Source: Taenia hydatigena (taxonomy: Eukaryota; Platyhelminthes; Cestoda; Cyclophyllidea; Taeniidae). Taken from it: 64,000 nt of DNA. The notes under the pieces were generated by a model that saw only the letters and a list, made by a program, of their open reading frames with translations, did no database searches and was not told where the DNA came from. How positions within the stretch are numbered: the first letter of the stretch is position 1; each line of letters opens with the position of its first letter. Below are positions 13,401 to 25,400 of the stretch, piece by piece. Both the position numbers and the translations under genes were made by a program. The stretch covers positions 6,746,587 through 6,810,586 of the forward strand of contig JADWOT020000010.1 in NCBI GenBank assembly GCA_036345935.2, in the 5' to 3' direction.

Positions 13401-16400
13401 TTCGTAAAATCTCACACAAGACCTTGCATTATCTCGAATGGAAGCGGCTTTCTTCCTGTTACTTGAACGGTCCTGAGTGTTTTTTAAGGGGCGTGTTTTC
13501 TTGAAAAGCCTTCGAGTTTTATCAACTGTAAATGTCTGGTCTTTATGATTAGTAGTTTCACCTGCGGCGCGCCAAACACGCAAGGAGGACGTAGCTCATA
13601 CACATTTGCACACATTTTGCATGTCCTTACACTTCACAAGGTCGAGCCATTACTGCTTGAACTCTTTCGTTACCTGATGTTTTCGCATCTGGACAAGTTG
13701 ATGTTTGTTTTGAGCTTGTCATTGACACAACAATACTGACCTTATGAACCCCCTTAGGTGCCATGTGATGTTTGTTTTCGGGGACAGGCTTTTGCACGTA
13801 TAAATTCGGTTTCTCGGTCCAGCTAGAGCATATGAACCGCGCGAACTAAGATGTCAGGGGTCTCCCTTGGAATTCTCTCACTGGCCATTTGTGCCTTACT
13901 GGCCGTCTGCCAGGTATGCTCTCTCCCCTAAATGCCATTCTCCCCTTTTTCTTCATCTCCTGATGATGGGTTAGGTGTTGAGCTTAATGCTGGGTCTATT
14001 TCTATTCTCCCTGGATATGGTATCCTTTGACAGTCCATATTACGCAACCACTTCAAACAAGGAAGGTACGCTTCGACGACCCTTACCTCTGCTAAACTTA
14101 TCAATTACTCCTTCCTCGATGTCTTAGGCGTTTTACCACGCTCGGTATATTTCTAGCGATAGTTTAAAGCTAATGGCCTCTTCCAGACATTTCTTACTAG
14201 AGGCGGTGATTTTAAATGATTGAATTCCCTGCTCGTTTGCAACGAAAGGCAACTGACTGCCCTCTTTCCCCTTTAATTGTTCTTGCATAACGCAGATACC
14301 TTGCCATAACGAATCCCAAAGGGTAGCTATAGACTTCGTTAGTACAAATATCATGGGTTTCGAATTCTCCCTTCTTCTATTCGATAGTAAATTTAGCCTT
14401 GAGTAGAGCAGTGTGTTTGCCTTCTATAGCCAACGTTGGATACAAGAACTGCTGAGGACATTCTCACCCGTGGGCATGAATGCTACCTCAACACGCAAGG
14501 TAGGTTGCCGTAGGCGCATACGTATTATTTGTGTGTAGACTTGGAAGCAGCACGAATGCGCATCTTCGAGTTCGTCAAAGAGGTCTTCACGACCATTCGC
14601 AAGTGTAAGGATAATGGTACTCCCATGGCTGAATGCGAGTTGGCCGCATTCGGTAAGGTTGACAGCGCTAATGACAGAGATTATCCCGGCAGAAGAAGTG
14701 GGGTCGGTGAATTCAAACCCGAAGTTCATATCATAGATTCACGTCATGAGAGGTACCCTCGACAACGATTTGAACCCTCAGCTGCCATGTTGGAGTATCG
14801 TACCGATCAGCCGTACATTCTGCGTCCGTATCCCTTCCCCGCCAGGGAGCCCCCCTCTAACTTTGACTCACGACCACAAGGTCCCAATGAACCTCCCTCT
14901 TCATCCGAGGGGATTGCTGAACAACCGACTGTTCACCGTTATAAGTGGAGAGATGTTAATCCACATTCTATGGAGGCGATTTCCCCTCAATCGAACCAAG
15001 AGGACTCCTATGAAACATCTTTCCCGAAACTAATCGGTGCCCGATCAGCTTTCAGGTTCCCAAAACTTTTGAATACTGATCCGCATTCTGAGGCGTCAAG
15101 GGTAAAAGATGATCACACCAAAGAAGACCATGATGCTCATCATCGAGAACATGAGCCGCATTCTGAAAATCATGAGGAACATCATGTTTTGGGTCACACA
15201 GGCCCAGGGCATCATGAAGAATAGAAAGTGTTAAATGGACTGATATAAGGAACGAGCTCTCACCTACATGATTGATTAACCTCACGATGTTTACTTTTTC
15301 TTGTGTTTGGGTCACAATTGCTGAGGTCGATGGAATGCTGAGGGTTTGTACTAATCTCTATCCTAAATGGGGACATCTGAGTTTTATTATTTCTCTGGAA
15401 CCTATCAATTTACTCAGAGTGGGGCTTGCTATTCTCATTCGATGACTTGTAGTTGGGAGTTAGTGAAGTTTGCATCCAATTGCTGAAGCACGCAATTTCT
15501 AAGCTTTTATGTAGGAGGAGGGGAAGAATACTTTGAAAGTTCCACTATAGCATATTGTTATCAAGTGGGTAAATTTTGAGTCTACAAAATAAACCTTTTT
15601 GTGTGTTTGAAACATCCCCTGTGAGAGCGTTGAGCACCACCACATTGGAAACGATTTTGTCTTAACAAATATTTCAAGAACGGTGGTAGCAGAACTCGCG
15701 AATATCCATATCTGCAAGTCTTTGAGCATACTTTGTGAGCTTTTGAAAGGGTTGGGCTCAATAAGGTGGTTGATTGGCGTAAGCGTTTCTGAGAGGGGTC
15801 ATCGAACACTGCCTGGCAATCCCAACCCCCGACACATCGGTCATGCATGTGGGCACCTAAGCAGTGGGTGGAACCCTGACCTCACCCTGGACGCCTATTG
15901 TGTGTCTAGATTGCATAAGAGACGAGTCTTTCGGTGAAAAGGGAGAACACAACACAACTTTTTATGATGGTTGCGATTTTGTAAGGGTTTGTGTACCTCA
16001 GTTGTCCCAAGATGCGTCGTCTAAAATCCTGTTTCAGATGTTGGGTTGGGTATGCGAATATAGCAAAGAACAGTCTTGAAACCTCTTCGTTTTTTTGGAT
16101 CCAGAGGTTTCTGTTTGTATGGATAATGTGTACTTTTGTACTTTCTATAAAAAAATCAGTGTCTGGGAGGTTCTTCAACCTTTTTTTCGACAAGTCGCCT
16201 GTGATTGTTCAGTTGTAAACGTTGTCACGAACTTGACTGTGAATTTAATCCGTAAATTACACCCAGAGAGAAGGGTGCACCGGTTCGTTACAAATTGGTT
16301 GTTTTGTGTGGGAGTGTTGTGCCGGATGTATGGACTCATCTTCATTAAGTTGTGTGTTTACTATGCGAATCCAGGTCTTTTTCGAGTGATTTAGAGGTTT

Positions 16401-19400
16401 TAAAATTGTCTGTACCGGTGCGACAGATGCTGAGGGCTCTAGATATCCAACCGACTGCGACCACGACTTTGAGAAACACAAGAGTCAAGCGGAATTTTCT
16501 GTCAAAAATCGAACAACTACAAGGCGCTCGCAAACTACCCCTCTTTTGGAATAGTCACCAACTAAATCCTTAGTCTCTCCACAGCGGTGTGCAGACTTGT
16601 TGCTTTACTTTTATGAAACACCTTATCCTTAGGAACTGGAAGAATTCAAGCCTTATCCACCCCAATGTCTACCTCAATTTTATTCCTCGATCGCTTACCC
16701 CTATTTTCGTTTACCGTGCCCCATACACACAGGGCAGAATCTTGCGTGAAGGAGGCGTTGCCTGCCTCATAGAGACGGAGTAGTGAGTAATGGTGAGAAA
16801 GGAAGGGAACGACGACAGCATACTGGAATTGTATTGACCTCTATCCATCTCTCCTACTGCAGCTTTAAATCTGCCTCTCGTGTGCCACCCAGCCACTCAT
16901 CCGGCCTTAAGAAGTCGTCGAGTCTGGGCTCATACAAGTGGACGATCGCTGGGCCTTTTAATTTGAGAATTCACGGACGTAGACGAAGTACTGTTTTCTG
17001 CCTATCCTTTGATACAATATCTCGGATGCTGTTCGGTTTTGAACATTGCCTTTTCTATCCGCTCGTTGAGAACCTCAATTATTGTTTCAAACTAGGCAGT
17101 TGTGTCCTTTTTCGCATAGAAAGTACGCCACCAACTCTGTTTATTCAACCTTAGAGTAACCCAACTTGTTTGCATAAACTGACCCCATTATGAACCCCCT
17201 ACTTAAGATTCTAAAGTCATGCGACTTCCTAGTTCTGCATTTCTCGCCCTGCTACCCCGGGCGCTTTCTTCTTCATCGGTTTGCAAGGTAGGATCTTGTT
17301 GACTTCAAGTTTCTTGGTGATATTATAGGTCAAAATTTAGGAAAATATCTTTACAACTCGGCTGTTGAGTACACTCTTGCGGAGAAAAGTCTTGACTGGA
17401 AGTGTCTTAGGCTTTAAGATGTTTTGCAATTTCGGACCGCTCAATTTCTCGCTTTTGGGCCCATTTTGTAGTGTTGTGTTTACCTATTAAGGGGGATCTT
17501 GTAAGTATGCCATTCTTGACTCAGCCACTGCCATTTGAACCCAGCATTGAGGGCTACATCCCACCTCAATCCAAACGTTGTTGTAATGAAGGCGAGTTTT
17601 ACATTCCCCTCCACTAAACGATGTTGCTTATAGACATTGAAGCCGTAAAATTGCAGCTATCTGCGTAAACTCATGACATTATTGAGCACATTGTGGAGTG
17701 TCTAAAGAGATGTATCCCCATTGAACGATGCAAGGCGGGGGTTGTCGGGAGGCGAGGAAAGAGGTCCCATGAAAAACCGAGTGGCGGGAATGCCACGACT
17801 GTTGACTCGCGACATCCCAGAGGAGAAATGGATGAATCAAATGGTAGCAGTCATTTTGGAAGTGCTAGGCCCTATTCTGAATCCAAGGGCTATGGTGGAA
17901 GAGGTAGGGCTTATCCAGGAATAAACGCTTCCTATAACAATGCTGGGAGTGGTGGCTACAACAGATTTCATCCTGGATTGAATGGATACGGGGAAAGGAG
18001 TGGCTATATGAGAAACGATGAGTCCATTTTTGGATCCAGATGCTATGGGGGAGGCGACAGTTACACGGGCGATGATTTTCCATTATCTACGGTGTGAGAG
18101 TGGCAGTTATTTAGAGAACAACCCCGATGTAAGCGGAGGGTACCATGGAAGCAATGGGTACTATAAAAGTAATTAATTCAACAAGGCTGTCATGAATGCG
18201 CACATTGTAGACACGTTTCCTCTATTCTCATTCATAAGTTTTCATGAGGCTCTTCCTGGATCTCTTCTTTATTCTCCGCGGTCTAGACTGTCACTCGTTG
18301 GGCTTTTAGGACTCCCTGAAGTTGACTTATATTTGACCCCTTTATTTATGCGTATGACATCGGGGATGGATTTATGATCCTGGCACAATATCCGATTCTT
18401 TCCTCTTTAATGCTAGTGGCATCTACGTTTACCAATCCTCAGCACCCTCAAGCGGTAGCTTTTGCGGTAAACTTCAAAGCCCAAGGCTCGTTATTCCCAT
18501 CCCTCTAACTATCCCCATTTATGCCGCCTTGGAAAAAGTGATGTGTAAGAGTAAAGCCAGTCGAAACAAAAAACCAGTTCCATAGTCATCTACAGTTTCT
18601 TTTTAAAAAACAAATTCAGGTTTTCCCCCATCACTTAACGTTTCTTGGGTAGACAGGAGTGAGCATGACGGAGACTCCTTAAAACGACTAAGTTTCAGCA
18701 ATCACCCAGGGACCACGATTTCCCTTCATTTTTTACCGATAAAATGCACCTTATTCTTATGTATTGATAGTGAATTTCTTAAAAAATGAGTCAAATTCTA
18801 ACTTTTCCTTTAACCGTTCAAAGAGAATTGTATTTTTGTGATTGGTCGGTTGTTCGTCTGTTCAGCAACCAATACAAATCCGACTTTAATGTTCCCGAGC
18901 CAAAAAGAACCAATCAGAAGCATAGGAATTATGTATTGTGCTTACTCACTCTAATTCCTCCTATATTGAATTTACTATCCATCGCAACATTGACAGCGAT
19001 GGCAGATATAGCATGGGGCTATAACGATTGAGTGTAGTCATTGCTCGGTTTCCTCAAGCATATTTTTGACATAGATGCCAAGCAGAGTTTGAACAGCCTT
19101 ATGACCTAGTGGGAAGGAGGGTAATTAGCTTCATTTTTAAAATGTCGAACGTTCCACAAGGAATTGAACTCACCCTGAAAGAAAGCTTGCCTCAGCTTGC
19201 CCAATTCAGCGGCCACTTTTTGGCCTTCATCTGTTGAGAATTCCTTTTTACCGCTAGAATCAGTGGCTTTGCGTTCTACAAGCACCGAAAGCGAACATGT
19301 ACAATGCGTTATCGAGGTGGAGAAGCCTATATGAACACTCAAGAGGATGGCTCATTGAACTCATTATAAGTGGATGCCAAAATAGTGAATTTATGGTTTC

Positions 19401-22400
19401 CCAAAAAAGAGCACTTAGTCAATTTTACCGGCACTGGGAGAGACAGAAACGGGAGTACTGAAAAGCAGGAGAGAACACGTAAATTGGACTGATTATTCGG
19501 TCGGAAAATTGAAGTGACTTTGAGGAAAAAACTTAGGCAGCAGAGGGAACGGCAATAAGAGTGACCAAGACGAGGAGGCTGACGATGAAAAAGCCCATTT
19601 TGTTCCGTGGAACAGACTGTAATTCGGACTGTGAATTAGGTGTCCAACGCAGCCTTTTATAGACGTTAGGCAGAACGACCCCGTGGCGTGATGTCACATC
19701 GCCTGGTCTCCGTGTCTGTGCCGCGGATACGGTGTGACTTGGATCGTACAAGGTGTGTCACATCTAGATTAAAGCTACTTCTCGTTGCAACTAAAGCTAT
19801 TGGAATCACCAACCCTGGCACCCAATGTTGGACTTCTACTTCACGTTATTGATGCAGTTTCATGCTCAATAATCGGCCTTTCGCTTATAGTGGTGGTTTC
19901 ATTAGGGAAATGCTTCCACCAATCATTAAGGCCCATTGTCTTGATTTTCAAGCTGGCAGGCAGTGTCAGGTGCCTTGGCAGTTTGAAGCGACTTGGTCTC
20001 AACCAAAGCTGCATGCAAATGTGCCAGCACAGCTTGAGGGTATCCAAGAGAAACCTATTTATAACCACGAGGAATAGGACAAGCTAACCTGGTGCAAAGT
20101 GGGGTGTGGGGCAAGGAGGAAGGTTCCTCTTCCTCCAAATCCCTTCGATACTACGTTCCCAAGTCATGCGCTGTTCAAGTTAATGCAGTACAGATGCTTA
20201 TAGCCGGCTTTGCAAGATGCCTCTTTCAAATGGCAAAATTTGAAATGCCGAATGAATCTTTTCAAACTTTGTTACCCCCAACTTCGAGAAGGTGATAAGG
20301 TTTTAAAGCCGTTGAAAACTTATCATCGGCACCCGCTATGTCGTCCGCCATGTTGATGAAGGGTACGTAGATTGGACTGAACCGGCTGACGTTCAGTATG
20401 CACGCGATAGGTCGTGTCCTCCTCTCTGTATGCCAAACTTTGGAACCAAAACTCCCAGTCTGACTTCATTCATGCTGGATAGTTGCGGGACCAAGGTTTC
20501 ATCTGACCGCATATTTTGTCCATCACCTCTAATATAAGGGGCAGGGGATAATCTGAACCCCAACTCAACTAATAGGTTTTGCGGGCAAGAATTTTTTGTT
20601 TTTGGATAGATTCTTTCATTCACTGATTGAAACAGTCTGCACCTTTTTCTGATCCAAAAGCATTAATGCCAAATTTAACCTACTACAGTTGCCAGTAACT
20701 GGGATCTTTGAAAATTCCGCCACTTTCCAAAAGTGCTGATTAAATGCTTTCAAATCCAAAAAGATTGTGCAGTTTTTTTCATCTTCCCGTCAAGTTCGAT
20801 ACCTTTTCAAAGATGAAAACTTGTTTTCCCCCCTGGCGTTGCTGATTGATGGGCGGAGGGAGGAGGGAGTCCCGCAGCTCGGACAACGATTTGTTTACAT
20901 AGCATATGGAGAAAATAAATTGCGTTTACTACCTATTTTCATCACTTTGGTTGTTTGCGTTATTCATTAAGTTGGTGCTTCCAGAGTTGTGATTTTGGAC
21001 TACAAAATTTCACACACTTTGTGTCATACCCTGAGGACTGTTGTTATTGTCCAATGCTTCCACCTGCAAATCTTTTGATGTCTTTTTTTTTTATTTTTGT
21101 AGACATTTATACGACAATTGTGCTAAAATGCCTCAACATCCAGCCCAGATTTGCTAAATGTTCGATTTCAACATCAGGTTGCGTGATTTCTCTTCAATCG
21201 TTGCGCGTTGTATCTTTTAGTCTGGCCCAATGCTCAAGACATGGATGTAGGGATTTGTGAAGGAGGTGGTTGTAGTAGGACTTTAGTGCACCATTGGTCA
21301 GCTGTATCTGATCAAAGTATTCCGAGTTCCAACGACTACTATTCCGACAGGCAGTCTATCAAGGGCATTTCTCACGCATCGCAGGTCATGCTGCTGGCTG
21401 TGGTTGTAAACATCCAGTTTGGTTTAGGCAAGGTTTATCCACTGGGGCTTGCTTTGATCCACTCACCTCACAGTTTACCTGGAGACCCTACACTCGATGA
21501 GTTCTTGTGCTGCCTTGGAAGGACAGGCCTCACTTCCAATCCGCTCACCCATCATGTCTGTTCCCGCGCCTTCGAGTTGTACCAAGTTGTGTGGAGATCT
21601 TAGCTCTGACTGTTTAGCCTTCAGTAGGTGGAGAAGGCGTGATCGTGTGGAATGAAGTCTTTGGAGCGTGTGGTGGGAATTGCGTGGGTGGCTTGCTCAA
21701 TGAACCACCGCCACGATGCAAAGGTTCGCTCCCATCAACAGTCACTCCGCCAATGCTCAGGCGATGCACAGCATGTGTGTACAAAATAAGTAAACAAGAG
21801 TAAGGGGAAAGTCTTTGTGGTCGACGTGCTTGGCTTACACCGTCACAATTCCCTCCTAGTTGAATTGGATGCAAGCAAGTTGATAGTGTGATGTGTTGTC
21901 GAGGTCGTTCGGGAAACTAATCACTACAGCAACTGGGAATCAAGATAAACTTGGTTTGTAAAGCAGACAGACGCAGTGGGATTGTATTTTGCGAGTCTGT
22001 CCAACTGACATTTTGACGATATGAGAATGGGTAGAGGGGGCAGGAGGGAGTACTTTGCCAGCAGGCAGACAAGCAATAACACACGCAGTTTCTGATTTGT
22101 CATGTCGTAAACTGCGGAAACTGTTTTGACGGTCTGATAAACATAACACAGTTTTTTTTTACGTGGAAGCTCACTCACCTGGTTTGCAATTACTTATTTT
22201 ATCTTTGTGATGGAAAGTAGAATGAAACAGAATTCTCCTTTGCTGTCACTTAACCGATTGTATAATGAGGTTTGCGTGGATAGGGATGATTCTTTGGTGC
22301 CTACAGAACCCACCACCCAGTTTTTCCTTTTCCGACACATTCGCTGCCAGCATGACCCTAGGCGTCATCCTTGAACATCGAACGTGTGAGCCTATTTTGG

Positions 22401-25400
22401 GCAGTTGATGGACGCTTGGTCATGCCAACTCGCACTTTACGAACAGCTTAAAACCGCATGTAAGGGGGGGAAGCTTTTTTATCCCAGGTACAACCAAAAA
22501 TAATTTGCAAACATATTTTAATTAGAATTAACAATTTGGAGTCATGATTACGAGGAGACATGTATGCACTGGGCTCATCTCACTGGCTTGACAGTCCCAC
22601 CTTTTGGTGCATTATTTGCCTTATCCAGCAGGCGTTTTATGAGTTTGCCCAACCACACTTCACCGCGTTCACGAGCTATTTGGAAAGCCTTGTTTGAAGG
22701 TGTCACAGAGCCTACCGTTTTCAAGTACAGTTATGACAGATTTGCCAGCCTCCAGTGCCCCTGTACCCAGTTCATCTTCACTGATGAAGTGTCCGATGCT
22801 CTCCGAGATGCGCTTCACATAATCCTTCAGCATTCGCATGTAGTCTTTCTGTACAACAGATGCGATGAGTAAGACGCACAGAGGTGCAATCACAAGCCTA
22901 CCTTACTAAAAGACACAAAAGAAAGGTATAGGTGTGAAGAATTGTCAGTAACTTACCCTGCACTGGTACGTGGCGTGGCATCCCTGAAAGGTGAGGAAAA
23001 TGTGAGATTATTATTACTGGCGAGTAATGGAGGGAGGGTGGCTATTCACGATCTCCAAAGGCCTCAATCTACTTACTGAGCAGCCACCGAAAGGACGAGA
23101 AGGGTGAGAAACACAAGAGCTCGCATGGTGTGTCCTGGTTCTAATACCTCTGCCGTCCTTTTATATTTTTTGGTGGGCGCCTGTTTACTACTTACATGTT
23201 TGATAGTCTAACGATTATGCCTACCGTGGTGTAAACAGAGGTGGTGATCAGCGTCACCAAAAATGTTTTACACAGGTTTTCAAATCTCCACCTAATCGTC
23301 CCATATCAGTTTTATGCTGCGAAGGGTGCGTAGGGAAGGGGAGAGAGGTTGATTCTGCTGTTGTTACTAGTGAGTCGTGGGAGATGGACATGATCCGGCT
23401 ACGGCAGATTCATTGATGTGCGTTTCGTCGGGGCTGGATTCGATTTTAAATCAAGATAATGGATCGTATCCGACCTTTGCGAGAGGCCGGACGAATCCAA
23501 TTGCACTGAGGCACTCCGATGGTCTTACATTCCATTCTCAAATTGCTTAGTAGGTGCCCGGCTGGTGGCTATTTTTACACCAATTGGCGTCGTTTGTCGT
23601 GTCCTGTCGTTCGCCTTGGTCAGTCTTGTCTTTCTGCAGCATGGGGGATCCCCGTGTTTTCGCATCACTTAGGATAAAAAATGAATTCTCTGCCTATAAT
23701 CACCAGTTACGATATTAAATGCAACCAAGTGTGGTTCCACTGACGATGTTCTTCTAAATCGGTTTTACTGAACGCTTTATCTCTGTTGCGTATCACCTCT
23801 GGCAGGTGTCTCAAAGCTTAACCAATATACTTCTTCGGATCCACTTCCGCTGAAAGTGGATAGTGTTGGGCTGGCTTTGCGATCCGCGTGGTCCAATGTG
23901 CCGGCAAAAGTGAACACTCAATTTCATCAACGAGTTTTTTGTTTTTTTATTTTTGTTTTAGCCTGTGACACGAAGTGTCCACCGGGTTATTGGCTCTACG
24001 GCAATTGTTCGCGTGGACAACCACTGGAATGCAAACGTGAGTTTTGTCTTCTGCTCCTTGTCATCGTTTATCCATCATTTTTGTCCCTCTTCTAGGCTGC
24101 TCTGAAGGCTGTCCTGCAGGAATGTATATCGCGCGACCATGTACGCCACACAGCGATCTTGTGTGTCGAGGTAAAGTTTTCTCCCTCGTTAGTTCCGACA
24201 AAGTTTATTGGATTAATTGTGAATTTGTTTGAGGGGGTTTGTCGGTCCCTAGCGTTAGAGTTTGGCCGTCACTTTCATTGGGTTCCTATTATGCCTTCCG
24301 TATTTTTGGCGTTATGACTTTTCTTTACGTCGAATGGTCTTCATCCATGCGATGCGTCAGTATAAGTTTGGGAAAGTGCTGTGTGAAAGGTGGGTGTGAG
24401 CTGCAGCCAGAAAACAGGGCATTTGAAACACACATTGGGTGGAGAGTTGAACTAAACTATTCGATTGGCCACTGTTTGGACTCCAGGGGGTAATCACTCC
24501 ATTTATGAGACTGTTTTGCAATAATATCTTCATCTCATGTCAAGTAGGAAGCAATTGTTTTTTTTACTACCTTAAGCCTGCAGACCTCTGTGCATCTCGG
24601 AGGAGTTCGAATTCACGCCCTGCAAGGGATCCAGCAATCGTGAATGCAGACGTAAGTTCTGTACAAATGCATTTGACGTAGCTTGATTCATCAACAGTTA
24701 CTGTGCGAAACGTCTTGAAGCGCTTTCATTAGAGAAGTCCATGGATTCAAAGAGGTGGGCGTGAGGGCGTTACAAGGTTATGAGTTTTTGGGATGCATTC
24801 ACGTGGAAACTCAAGACCGGGGATTCGCTCCACTTTTACAGGGTGTGTTTTGTGTCTAGGAGTCAAGACACAATAGGACTTCTAGTTCTCACTTATTGCC
24901 TAAATAAACGCCAAGCAAAGATGTTGATTTGCAGAAGAATCACTCCTCCGACAATGGGGGCGCACACAACCCTAAGTGGACGGCGTTATTGATGGTAGAC
25001 GTAGAGAAAGTGGAGGACATGACTAGAGTCTCTTAAGCTTGCTGCCATTTATTTATGCTTCTGAATGGAAGCCATTTGCAAAGCTCTCTGGGCAGCGAAT
25101 GTTCGCACCGCATCCTCAAGAACTGTGCATCGTCTTCTGCCGACATGCTGCGTTGCAAGGAGGTAAAATGGAGGAAAGAACGCCGGAGGAAACAGGGCAC
25201 GATGCTGTATTAATGGACTGACTAACTCATCTCACTTGCGCTTTGCGGTGCACGCGTGCCAACAACTCCACGCGTTTGAGGTCTCCGACACGGTGGAAGC
25301 GATTCTCTCAGCCGGAAGCTCTGCCGAAAACCGCAAGTTGCCGTCCTCCCACCCATAGCAGTCGTAGGCCAACGGTAGTATTCAAAAGAGACAAGATGGA

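Larger units (their letters stand above)
11647..23961 (+). other. 12.3-kb host intron containing four nested small genes
   Basis: This is the intron between the cbEGF exon (donor GTGAGT) and the first TNFR-like exon (acceptor TTTTAG). It holds the small genes at 13851-15224, 17219-18176, 19038-19598 and 22575-23126. The stretches 11647-13798, 15594-17218, 18177-19037, 19662-22574 and 23166-23961 contain only short open frames with no motif I recognise. The longest is 21208-21603 on the + strand (131 codons). Confidence 0.6.

Noticed and set aside
21208..21603. 131-codon open frame on the + strand in the host intron
   Set aside because: No signal peptide, domain, promoter or in-phase splice partner; composition is unremarkable.
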